Shown: positions 1 to 9,103, numbered from the stretch's first letter. The stretch is 64,000 nt of DNA from Anodontia alba (GCA_964016985.1 OZ024826.1:45105978-45169977); one strand, 5' to 3'. Translations and numbers: made by a program. Notes: generated by a model not told the origin, from the letters alone.

Positions 1-11
1 TCCTTACTGAT

Positions 12-378
12 CAGGGGCGGATTCAGAGGGGGTTCGAGCGGTTCAATCTCAACTGAACCACACTTTGACTCAAGATTTCATTTTAATTGGAAATTTGGAT
101 AAATTTGATAAATTTGGGATACCGTATTTACCCTAAATATTCACACCCCTTACTCTTTACATTATAGTTCTCTTCAACGAGTCCATTATACTACATGTGA
201 ATATGTGTAAAATTGCTGGGTGAGTGGCAAATAGTGCAGACACTGATCGGACGCCGCGTTCTGCGGCGTCTAATCTGAGTCAACATTTTCTGCTCAGGCC
301 TGTGTGTCCGAATACGTACAGTAAGTACGGCAATGTATCAAAGCGAACCCCTCAGAAATCATCCTGGATCCGCCCCTG
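12..378. mobile_element. MITE-like inverted-repeat element upstream of copy A exon 1
   Basis: The ends are inverted repeats: CAGGGGCGGATTCAG at the left, and a right end that reads as CAGGGGCGGATCCAGG on the other strand, both followed by a GGGGTTCG-like stretch. No transposase frame lies inside. CAGGGGCGG-type ends recall non-autonomous hAT elements, but no clear 8-bp target duplication is visible, so the superfamily is an inference. It ends about 100 bases before the start codon of copy A, and the same element sits at the same place before copies B and C. Confidence 0.6.
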
Positions 379-480
379 CTGATCACGTTTGAGAGAATAA
401 TTTATGGAGCTTGGAAAGCTACAGTATATTTAGTAAAATTTATTCAGACATACTGATCAGCTCATACAAGCTTTTGCACA

Positions 481-745
481 ATGAATTTCGCATTCGTCAT
501 TGCCGGCCTTTTGGCTAATAATTTTATTTCTGTTGACGCTACATCTAAGTCTGAACCGCAGTGCTATAGTCGTTTTGACTACGAATACAAAGTCGTCGAA
601 AAGTTGTTTACGTTGGAAACTGCTTATAAGAAACAACAGGAGATAATGCAAGAACTGAAAGATGCTCTAGAAGAGACGAAGAATGAGAATAAAGCTTTGA
701 AGAAAGAAATGGAAGACCTGAAGAACGTGTCTGTTCAAAAAGAAG
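481..745 (+). CDS. C1q-domain gene copy A, exon 1 (signal peptide and coiled coil)
   Basis: First coding exon of a secreted C1q-domain protein. It begins at an ATG shared by all three copies and ends at AAG|GTAATATT after the first base of codon 89 (phase 1). Residues 1-20 form a hydrophobic signal peptide with likely cleavage after SVDA. Cys28 could link chains. Residues about 36-83 are rich in Glu, Lys and Leu and should form a coiled coil, which replaces the collagen stalk of vertebrate C1q and would drive oligomerisation. Spliced to 5721-5891 and 8028-8275 it gives 227 residues. In bivalves such proteins are usually secreted lectin-like recognition molecules; the ligand here is unknown. 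A TATA-like stretch (AGTATATTTAG) at about 424-434 is not conserved in B or C. This exon differs from B at 17 of 265 bases by eye, far more than exons 2 and 3 do. Confidence 0.88.
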
Positions 746-780
746 GTAATATTATTTATTTATTTATTTATTTATTTATT
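746..780 (+). repeat. Splice donor followed by (TTTA)n microsatellite
   Basis: The intron 1 donor GTAATATT is followed at once by a TTTA tetranucleotide tract. The tract is also present in B (14720-14745) and longer in C (41070-41107). Homology between A and the other copies changes partner exactly here. Confidence 0.85.
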
Positions 781-1290
781 CTGGCATACAGCAGAATTAG
801 CCATGAGTACTCGTCTTTGTTTATTATACTTATTAATTTGATTTTTATGTTTTCGCTTTGAGGCATTGACGAGTTGGGAGCCTTTATGCGAACCGAATTT
901 TAATGTATTTCTGTATTAAGAGTAGCATCGGGACCTAGGGTGAAGTTGGCTAGCTGTAAAAGTGCTTTTAACCCCCGCGGTGGTTAACTCTTCTGACCGT
1001 TCTAAGGCGGTGATCCCGGTGTTTGCTTTGTGGTTTATTCTACGAGGCGATTTGTTTTATGTCTTACCATATGTCATTTTGTTCTTGTGTTTTTCAGTCC
1101 TTTTAGCATTGCGATTACCTCGCTTGGGGAAGAGAGAGCTAATCTTAGTACTTTTCGTGCGTTTGTTCGATTTGTGCTTGTTTGGATTTGTCGGTTTCCT
1201 CTTCCTCTTGGGGTCTGGGAAGGGCTGCTGTTTGTGATTGTGGCACTCTCTGGATTTTTCTCTGACCTTTTTTTTTTTTCTTTTTAAGCA
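781..1290 (+). repeat. Dispersed repeat R1 with hydrophobic reading frame
   Basis: Closely matches 46888-47400 on the same strand and 49650-50165 on the opposite strand. Fragments of it recur at 23491-23550, 53849-53913, 20629-20695 (reverse) and 9961-10010. One frame (962-1237) reads as a very hydrophobic peptide with the string ALWFILRGDL and continues through all three long copies, but it has no ATG at its start; its first codon is GTG. It is best treated as transposon-derived sequence with a residual frame. The element family was not recognised. Confidence 0.7.
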
Positions 1291-2612
1291 TGTATTTACA
1301 TACTTCCATATTCATAGCCCTCGTCAACATACATAAAATGGTTATAGCTGGTGCACATTGACCTGTTTTCCTGACCCCTCCTTAGAATATACTGGTCGGC
1401 ATTGTCGATTTCACGAAAAGGATGCATGCTGTACACAATGTTATAGAAAATCTTCTTACGTAACATTGACTTGACGTAAGGTATAGCTAGTTAATCGCCG
1501 TTTGTAAATTTAATTCACTAAGGACAAAACAAAGCCAAGAATGATAAATTGTTCACAAATATGTGATCAAAGGTTTATGAAGTGAGGCTAACAGTTGAGA
1601 TTTTATTTATGCAAACTAAAAAATCAGTTTGAATTTTGTCTCATTTGATTTGAACTATTTTTTCGAAGATGCTTTATTCATCGAAGTACACACGGATACT
1701 TGCCATTTTGCTCTTTACAAAATGTGCTTTATTCTAAATTCTATTTAAAACATCAGTGAAATAGGTCTTGTTTAAGACTTGGCCACATTACGTTAGAAGC
1801 AAACAAATCGGAAACGAGTAAGTAAGATCATGGCTAGATAATATGTCACAGATGATACGTGTGACCCAAACTGATGGTCCAACAAACGCTGGTGCGGTTC
1901 AGTGTTTATCCTGAAAAACAATAAGCGTTCCATGATTTGGCAGAGGCTCTTGAAACGGCGGCTTGGCTAATAATAACAACAAAACAGCCAATAACACCAA
2001 GTAATCTAATTGCAAGGTGGCGAAGCACGAGAATTATTACGTCGGCCTACAAAATTTGCGATCGCAGCCATTCTGAATTTTTTCTCCATTTCGACTTTTA
2101 TTTCTGTCCTCCGTCTGATTACAAGCTAAAGCAAGGTTTATTATGTGCATGAGCTATATGTTCATGTTATTTTTAGGCAACACATGGAATAGAGCCGTTA
2201 TAGCATATACAAACAGCAAAGGTTCAGACGAGCCTGCGCATCCGCGCTCGCCACAATCTATGCATTTCACTCACGAAAACGGTAGCTCAAAGGGAAATTT
2301 CAGCCAAAGAGCTTAGAGGCCGGGTTTGCGCACTGAAATATTGATTCGATGGAAAGTCCAGAGAGCATTTTTCTCGCGAAACACCTCAAAGAATGGTTTA
2401 AATGTTAATGATAATCAAGCTGTATTACTACTCGAGTAAACAAGAGTACTTTGTTTTAGGGGAATGTATACACTACCAAGAGAGACTACTCTGGCCTGAA
2501 AGAAGTTGCCTCCTTTCTCAAAGAGTTACTTTTGAAGGACAGCCCCTTTTACTTGGAAGTTATTTAAAAACTGTTTATTCATTTTTCGTTTTATAGAGCC
2601 ATTAATGAAAAA
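1291..2612. other. Copy A intron 1, left part: no gene seen
   Basis: Positions 1291-2160 match 47390-48200 in copy C and have no counterpart in copy B. From about 2213 onward the sequence matches B from about 28780 and C from about 59308. A short piece at 2192-2215 matches C at about 58526-58550, so this is a deletion junction relative to C. Frames of 60-71 codons here show no domain. Confidence 0.6.
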
Positions 2613-2614
2613 AC

Positions 2615-2616
<2 letters not shown>

Positions 2617-2702
<86 letters not shown>
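2617..2702. repeat. (TA)n microsatellite, copy A
   Basis: About 43 TA units, orthologous in position to 29217-29279 (B) and 59747-59840 (C) but different in length. Translations of it give meaningless Ile-Tyr repeats. Confidence 0.97.
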
Positions 2703-2703
<1 letters not shown>

Positions 2704-2706
<3 letters not shown>

Positions 2707-4350
2707 CTTATGATCAATTTTCTGTTTGAATTTCCATACATTCTCTGTCGGAACTGGTAAAAGCATCGTTCTTTGCCTTTAAAGCGACAGGCCGCTGCGC
2801 GAAAGATTATTATCTTGGTTCGGTGTTTCCCGAGGTGAGCACATGTCCTTGACGACCTTTCAAATTTGCATAGACTGACTGGAGATCAAAACAATGGTGG
2901 GAAAATTAATAACAAAAATCTTCAAGATATGTTATTTATATTTTAGATACTAAAGAAAAGTCCAATAAAGCCAAAAAATAATTTTTTCATAGTTTTACTC
3001 TTTCGAATGTGAGCAAGATTCTGTTTTGCCACAAGTAGTGCAAACAGTCAGATGTTTTTGTTTCATTGGGAAATGAATGGAATTTTTCTACCAATCAAAA
3101 ATCAGGAAAACGCATAAATGGAAATAAAGTAAATAAAAAATATTTATTTGCCAATGAACCAAATTCATTTCTGCTGGAGTAATTTTCCTTTAAAGAAAGA
3201 CCAAGACAATTTGTCTATGCACACATTTTGAAGACCAATCTGTTTATGCACACAATCTGATTCTATTGCATCCAGGCTTCCTTGAAGGGAACAATTTCAG
3301 AATGTGTTGATGCCTAGGCTGATTCAGGCCTTGCGGTAATAAAACATTTTTCATTCTCTGTTTAAGCAGAGACATTTTCGTGTTCAGCTATGTTTAGCAA
3401 GAAAGAAATTGCAATTGTTAGCAATTTGAGATTAATTTTAGCAGTCAGATTTCATGCTCAGCTGAGGTGAGCATAAAAAAAAATATAACCTCGGGGCCAG
3501 GTCTCGCTGTTCGTACCTTATTTCACCATAAGTATTGAGACAATTATGCCTGAGTAAACAGCGTACAACCATATCTGACTCCAGAGAACGCGGCATCTGA
3601 TCAGGATCTATACTGATTACCACTCATCCAGCAATTTTTACACATCTTCATAAAAACAGCCAAACAGAATTATTCAAATTTTAGAATGAAAATGGTAAGG
3701 AATTAAGGGCAATGGCTAAACTTTCAGTAGCGATAACTCTGTCAGAATAGTTTTGCCTCCATTCTGAAAAGTCTACTCTAAAAGAAAGAAATTTGCACCC
3801 ACAGGGAGCAAAATCCTTCCTTTTAGAGCAGACTATTTTTCAAAAGGGGCTTCGTTTGCAGGAAAGCAAACAGAAAGTCACAAAGTTGTCTCTTCTAAAA
3901 ATGGCGGAATACCTATTATGTGTAGCCAATTCTCTTATAAGGTGTCGGATAATTTAGAGTAAATACAGTATATTCAGTAAAAGTCCAAAAGATTGCCTTT
4001 TGAAATAATGAACAAACAAAAGAATGAAAATCAGACACTCAATTTTTGTAAGTCTCTTCATATGCAGCAATGTAGTTTGCGAGGCTGTATACGCCCTCCC
4101 TAGCACCGGCTTAAGTGGTATTCAATTTTCAAAGCAACCAGAATGGGCTCAATGATCCAAAAGGAAATAAAAACATAATCTGCTCTGTGTTAAAGTACGG
4201 TGAGACGTTTTACGGCCGCCACACGGAACTTCACACCAGCTGCATTGAAGTACAAATAAAAGCCTTAAAGGTTTCATTTGGAAGCAAAGAATACACAAAA
4301 GAACTAAACCATGTTTCTGTTTGCTGTAGTTTATTTTATCATTTATTTTA
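2704..4350. other. Copy A intron 1, middle: repeat debris, no gene
   Basis: Shared with B (29281-30912) and C (59841-61453). Positions 3420-3650 and 3940-3975 are a diverged copy, in reverse orientation, of the element upstream of exon 1 (the GCTGGRTGAGTGG and CCGCGTTCT blocks are recognisable). Positions 3757-3860 form an inverted repeat around AGTCTACTCTAAAAG and CTTTTAGAGCAGACT. No coding exon was identified. Confidence 0.55.
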
Positions 4351-5167
4351 TACGAGGTTTGATCAATAAATTCGAGAACTTTTCGGATAGAATGTTAAGT
4401 ATATAAGATACATTAAAATAATTACTATTAACTGTTGAGACCACATTTCGACTTTGATATGAGACTATTTTACGTGAACTTGTGACATCATCATCTTCAG
4501 AACGTGACGTTCGATGATGTACTTAAAAATATCATCTTAGATGATTTATTTACCAGTAATAATAATTCTGTTCTGTAAAAGGATCTTTTGTGTAAACTTA
4601 GCTTCTACAATTACACTGTCGACTCAGTTCGGCTGACAATATCACAACTGAATTATATGCAAACATTTGAGGATACTTAGCTCCAGTACAAATTTCGGAG
4701 GTATATAAATAGGTAGGCTGGTTTGTTTGGCTATGCACAAAAGTCCCAGTATTGTTTTACATATTCATTTACTAAGGAAAGGCATTGATTTGAAATGAAA
4801 GTTTGTAGGAGACTATCATTTTCGCCATTTATTATACATTTATTCCGCTCTAAATATTAAATTGACACATGTTGCAATCTATTGTCGTATAGCTCATAAA
4901 ATTTCATTAAAATCGGTTTAGCCAAAGAAAACTTATTAAAAGAAAAATAAAGACACCCAACGCCTTGCTTTAGTAGTTTCTAGACGACGTCGCAAGTGTA
5001 TGACGTCATAGTTTTAATGACGTATCGTGAGAACCATATTCCGCAGTTTGTATATAAGTTACGACTCAACTTATGCTGCAGTTTATTCGTGCAGCAAATC
5101 ATGTGAAAATATACTGAAACAAAACCAGTAGAGCAAAGGTTCTCGAATTAATTGATCAAAGAAAGTA
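4351..5167. mobile_element. Mariner-like inverted-repeat element, copy A
   Basis: Bounded by TACGAGGTTTGATCAATAAA at the left and, reversed, by a TAC...TTTGATCAATTAATTCGAG end at the right, with TTCGAGAAC shared by both arms. Length is 817 bases. No transposase frame is visible, so it is non-autonomous. The end sequence recalls mariner-type elements whose ends start TACGAGG; the assignment is inference. Equivalent copies lie at 30913-31733 and 61454-62267. Confidence 0.6.
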
Positions 5168-5549
5168 CCTAGCAGTGAAGTATAGAGATTTCTCAGTCAG
5201 TTATTTTCTACATTTCACAGTGTGATGATATGATGGCAGTAGTTAGTGTGTTATTTCACAGTGCCGGAACTTTTTTTTATAGGCTGTTTCCCGCACTATT
5301 GCATTTCATGTTCACTTCTTCGGCTTCCAGAAGGGACATAAACCCGACTAGATGAAAGATGTTACCATAACGTCACGAAACTGTTGACATTACGTCATGA
5401 AGTGACACGCCAACGTTGCTAATGAGCCAACCGAATAACATCATTTTCTTACATTGTTTATTGTTCTTTCGTTCAGTTGAAATAATTTTGTGGCGCTTTC
5501 AAGAAAAATCATATTAGTAAAAATGTCTATAATAAACAAAATAATGAAC

Positions 5550-5692
5550 CGTGTTTAGTTGATATGAAAAAAAAAACTGTAGCTGAGTAGCGGAAATAAT
5601 GCGGTTAAAAAAAGTTCGTTCCTTTCGAACTCGTTTTATTTTTCAAATTACCACGCTCCATCGTGACTGATTTTTCATATCAACCAAACACT
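5550..5692. mobile_element. Small inverted-repeat element just upstream of exon 2, copy A
   Basis: Left arm GTGTTTAGTTGATATGAAAA and right arm TTTTCATATCAACCAAACAC are near-perfect inverted complements, with an inner AGTTCG...CGAACT palindrome. The right end is only about 28 bases before the exon 2 start. Present also in B (32115-32264) and C (62653-62803). Confidence 0.7.
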
Positions 5693-5720
5693 GTTGATTA
5701 TTCTCTATACATTTCTTTAG

Positions 5721-5891
5721 GTAAATTCGTGGCTTTCTCAGCGTACCTGGATCACACCTTGAGCAATATCGGAAATGACCAGACTATCGAATTCAACCAA
5801 ATCATTTTGAACGAGGGCGGAGACTATGATCAAAGAACGGGTGTGTTCACCTGCCCTCAGAGTGGTCTATATCTCATCGCCTTCTTTATTG
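5721..5891 (+). CDS. C1q-domain gene copy A, exon 2 (N-terminal half of C1q head)
   Basis: Starts after ATTTCTTTAG and ends at ATTG|GTAAGA; 171 bases, phase 1 at both ends, so it can be skipped or duplicated without breaking frame. It encodes residues 89-146. Family landmarks are AFSAYL (residues 93-98), the IEFNQIILNEGG block and YDQRTGVFTCPQSGLYLI, which is the FN..N....YD..TG.F.CP..G.Y signature of the C1q jelly-roll. Cys133 is the only cysteine of this half. It differs from B at 4 of 171 bases by eye (D123G, A142T and two silent changes). The frame also stays open upstream in A, but the splice acceptor and the match to the family start the exon at 5721. Confidence 0.92.
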
Positions 5892-5904
5892 GTAAGATAT
5901 TGAC

Positions 5905-6031
5905 CCCAGTGGACACGCAGGGTTGAAAGAATGTCCTATCAACGTCGATATGCATCGATATGCATCGACGTTGAACGTCGATATGCATCGACGTTGATGC
6001 GAGGTTGTATAAACGCCTTGTGCCCGCTGGG
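5905..6031. mobile_element. Palindromic CCCAG element abutting exon 2 donor, copy A
   Basis: Begins CCCAGTGGACACGC and ends GCCCGCTGGG, with inner repeats of ACGTCGATATGCATCGACGT. It starts 13 bases after the last base of exon 2. In copy A the inner ATGCATCGA unit is present three times (about 5940-5998); in B and C it is present once. It is the same family as the hairpin at 7504-7611. Confidence 0.7.
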
Positions 6032-6364
6032 TCATTACCTTAAAGGCTATATATACAGACTACCATCGAGCTTCCTTTTATATTTAAGATATTTTAGTAA
6101 ATGCTCTACAGCCCACTTTTTTCTATTTTCAGTTGAAATGGTCAATATTTGGTTCTTGTCTGACAACAGTCCCCATTAAATTTTAAGACAAATAACGAAA
6201 TGGCAGCTTATGTGTCATGAGATCAGCTTCCACTCCATTCTAAGACACTGACACACATCTTGTAGAAGGTTACGAACAATGTAAGGGTTATTTGTAAACC
6301 AGATGAGTTTCTATTTTCATATTGAAAATAACCACTCAAAGTATACAATTTTGCTACAGCACCA

Positions 6365-6475
6365 GGTAATTTGATTGCAACCAAATCCTTTTGACAGAGG
6401 GCGGAGGCTACGAAGAACGAGTGTGTTCATCTGCCCTCAGAGTGGCCTTTATCTCATAACGTTCTTTATTGGAAA
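6365..6475 (+). pseudogene. Relic of a duplicated exon 2, copy A
   Basis: The stretch AACCAAATCCTTTTGACAGA, GGGCGGAGGCTACG, GTGTGTTCATCTGCCCTCAG and CTCATAACGTTCTTTATTGG tracks the second half of exon 2 in order. A 4-base deletion at the YDQR position shifts the frame, and the donor GGTAAG has become GGAAAA. It is therefore a dead exon copy. The same relic is in B (32905-33015) and C (63440-63553), so it predates the tandem array. Confidence 0.85.
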
Positions 6476-6639
6476 AGGCATTATCATTTCATAATAATGT
6501 AAAACGTATATTTCATAGTAGCCATAGCTCTAGATAAGCTATTTATAAACCATGATCTTTTCCTTATTTCACTATCAAAATATATGTGATGGGTACTCAT
6601 CAGAAGTGCATTTCCAAGGCGCTTCTATTGAGTATCTCT

Positions 6640-6900
6640 CCCCGCCCCCCACCCTACCCGCCCCCACCCCTCCCCCCCCCTCCCACCACCACATATGTTT
6701 TGGTGGAGAATTAAAACATTTATGATGATACCTTTCTTATCTAGTAGCTTTGTAAGCCCTGGAATTTTCACCATATAACATAGGAAATATGGATATTATA
6801 AATATGAAGCAAATTGAGAGAGAAAAGTATATGTATGTATATATGTACGTGCATGCGTGCGTGCGTGCGTGCGTGTGTGTGTGTGTGTGTGTGAAGTAGA
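6640..6900. repeat. C-rich tract and GTGC/GT microsatellite
   Basis: A C-rich stretch at about 6640-6690 and an alternating GTGC/GT tract at about 6849-6893. B has a shorter C tract and a longer GTGC tract (33335-33386); C has a pure C run (63721-63740) and a TA tract. Confidence 0.9.
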
Positions 6901-7503
6901 CTCTGTGTTAGAAGAAACAAATAAATTGGGTTTTCATTCTTACCGGTGTCTCCCAAGGGATATCATTGAATGATAATGTACATAATATAATTACTTCCAT
7001 CAGCTTTTTTGCTGAAGACACCAGCCTGTACATTGTTGTTGTAAACCCAATCTGCAGCAGGTACCCTGACTATAGACTTGGAAATTGAAAACAAATGGAC
7101 AGCCTCATGGTTGATTGATTTTAATCTATAAACAAAAACAGCTTCTCTTCTGATTTCTAGGAATCTCAATCCAATTGCACACCATCCTCTTAATATGAAC
7201 GACATTGTACTTACAGAAACTCATACATCTGGGAGTCACTTTTTCAAAAATATAAGTGAAAATACTCAGAGAATGCCACAATCATGAAGCCTAGCCCTCC
7301 CAATGCGCGAGAAGAATGAGATGACAAATAACAACACAAACGCCACTTGTGAAACCAAAGACGCACAAAGAAGAACCGCAACAGAAAACCCGGCTTGAAA
7401 CGGTCAGTAGGAAAACTATTAGTGGGGGGACTTAAACCAATTGTATTCACGCGAAACCTCACATTCAATTTTGATGCAGCTCCAACTCTTACACATGAAC
7501 AGA
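6901..7503. other. Copy A intron 2: no gene seen
   Basis: Matches B at 33387-33992. Positions about 7255-7400 resemble, in reverse, a diverged piece of repeat R1 (GCCACAATCATGAAGCC). The frames at 7244-7577 are products of this repeat and of the adjacent palindrome. Confidence 0.5.
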
Positions 7504-7611
7504 CCCAGCGGGCACATGACGTCTATACAACGTCGCCTCAACGTAGATGCAACGTCATGACGTTGCATCGACGTTGAGGCGACGTTGTATAGACGTCATG
7601 TGTCTGCTGGG
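7504..7611. mobile_element. 108-bp near-perfect hairpin element, copy A
   Basis: Two arms of about 54 bases face each other around ACGTCATGACGT. The ends are CCCAGCGGGCACATGACGTC and its partner reading CCCAGCAGACACATGACGTC. Only about three arm positions mismatch. This is a snap-back MITE with no coding capacity; it lies inside intron 2. Orthologue in B: 33993-34100. Confidence 0.85.
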
Positions 7612-7899
7612 GAACACTTTAATAAGATCACTGAAACTGCATGGACTATACCCACTTTGATAAGATCTCTTAAGTTTAAGCTTAAGTTAAACAGCCAAGC
7701 ACTATAACATACATGCATGCATGGCATTTATCCGTCCCCTACTTGAAAATAGATACTTAGTATGGGGCAAATGCAACGTGAATCTAATAAACAGCTGGAT
7801 TAAACCCTTTCAGCTATGTAGACCAAGCCAGATACTTTTACAAACAGTGTAGTGTCTTTTTGCAACAATGGATAAGCAATATTAAAGTTGTTCATTTTA

Positions 7900-8005
7900 T
7901 TTCATTTCATTTATTTATTTATTTATATTTTATTTACTTATTCATTTATTTTTTTTTTGTTTATTATTTAAATATTTATTATTTTATTTATTTATTTATA
8001 TTATT
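7900..8005. repeat. (ATTT)n tract before exon 3, copy A
   Basis: An imperfect T-rich ATTT/TATTT tract leading to the polypyrimidine stretch and acceptor of exon 3. B has the same tract, slightly shorter. Confidence 0.9.
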
Positions 8006-8027
8006 ATGATTTTGTATTCTACTTTAG

Positions 8028-8275
8028 GTGTCAGAGGTCCTGGCGATTTTTACGCTACTTTGATGATTAATAATAACTCTACGATCGATGCTGTAGCGGA
8101 AGGAGCGCATGGTAGCCAGGATTTACAAGGAGGTAACAGCGTGCTAGTAAAACTCAACACAGACGACAAGCTGCGGATTAAAAGGAAAGATGGACACGGT
8201 AAATCTAAGCTCGACTCCTACCCCGGGATCAGAAGTTCTACTTTTTCAGGCGTCCTCTTGCATCTACAACTATAG
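8028..8275 (+). CDS. C1q-domain gene copy A, exon 3 (C-terminal half of C1q head)
   Basis: Starts after TTCTACTTTAG in phase 1 and runs to TAG at 8273-8275. It encodes residues 147-227. The Asp-Phe-Tyr-Ala-Thr-Leu strand, the LVKLNTDDKLRIK strand (equivalent of the L..GD.V.... strand of the family) and the closing STFSGVLLHLQL (family consensus TFSG.LL) complete the jelly-roll. There is no cysteine in this half. It differs from B at only 4 of 248 bases by eye (H202L, S215I, V221I and one silent). No clear AATAAA signal was seen in the next 500 bases, so the 3' end of the transcript is not located. Confidence 0.92.
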
Positions 8276-8999
8276 ACAGAGACGTCATTACACGTCCATA
8301 TCCGAATGAGACATTACTAAATACCCCACTTAAATGGACTATTTACACTTGGTAGATTTTCCATAATTTTGTTAAAGGGATATAGATTTAGTGACTTCAT
8401 GTTTGCCTTCCTGCACACAAAGCCCATTCTGAAAAGGGTCTTCTCTAAAACGAAAGAATTTGCTTTTTAGAGCAGACCTCTTTTCAGAAGGGAAAAGAAA
8501 CAATTTTGACAGATTTGCCTCCCTGAAAGCGCCTCCCGTCCAGAAAGGATCTACTCCAAAAGGAAACAAGAAGTGGCTTTAAAAACGATAGCTGCCGTTA
8601 GTACTAGATTCTGTTGTTTTTTAGAATAGTTCTTTTTCTTTTGTACGTAAGATGGTTGAAAAACATAATTTTAAGTCCAGATTATCACTCAAGCGTTGGA
8701 ATGAAAAATAACTATCAACTATGATGGCTAGTATGATTGTAAATCATTAATCAGAGAGAAAGAGAGAGAGAGATGTATGGGGATCGAACAATTTATAATC
8801 ATACTCGACGTGTCCTCGGTTGAATATAAAGTGGACATGGTGGCGCTTTGTGTAAAACAGGGCACCAGGTGTGCTCGGGTGATCCATGAACGCAATGCAC
8901 ATGTAACACAGTCGCCGCTGCCTCCATGTGCCTCGGGTACCTGCTTTGGTTAAAAATCTGCACTACAACAACTATTCCCAGGCATAGATCAATACAGTG
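8276..8999. other. Downstream flank of copy A
   Basis: Contains a compound inverted repeat at about 8400-8560 (TCTAAAACGAAAGAATTTGC facing TTTTTAGAGCAGACC), of the same kind as 3757-3860, and a short (GA)n tract at 8755-8772 that is longer in B (35295-35329). No gene seen. Confidence 0.6.
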
Positions 9000-9103
9000 C
9001 CCAGCAAACACACAACATGGTAATAACGTCATTTCGACATCACGGCGACATGACGTCGCAGCGACGTAAAAATGACGTTATTACGACGTTGTGTGTTACT
9101 GTG
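9000..9103. mobile_element. CCCAGCAAACACACAAC palindromic element, copy A
   Basis: A second snap-back family: CCCAGCAAACACACAAC at the left and ACGTTGTGTGTTACTG at the right, with inner AACGTCATTTCGAC and GTAAAAATGACGTT arms. In B (from 35567) the right two thirds are missing. Confidence 0.75.

Noticed and set aside
424..434. TATA box of copy A (AGTATATTTAG)
   Set aside because: In B and C the matching sequence is AGTACGTTTAG, so a conserved TATA box cannot be claimed.
457..651. Antisense frame over exon 1 (also 14422-14616 and 40771-40965)
   Set aside because: It is the complementary reading of the coiled-coil exon and has no domain of its own; the sense frame has a signal peptide, a donor site and the C1q continuation.
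1937..2152. 71-codon frame in copy A intron 1
   Set aside because: No recognisable domain, and the frame is not kept in the matching copy C sequence, where part of it is missing.
2526..2741. Ile-Tyr repeat frames, also near 29113, 52000, 59700 and 63800
   Set aside because: Translations of TA microsatellites; the length changes between copies.
5663..5720. Upstream in-frame extension of exon 2 as an alternative first exon
   Set aside because: The frame is open only in copy A. In B and C the sequence before the acceptor differs by indels, and the stretch is part of the palindromic element.
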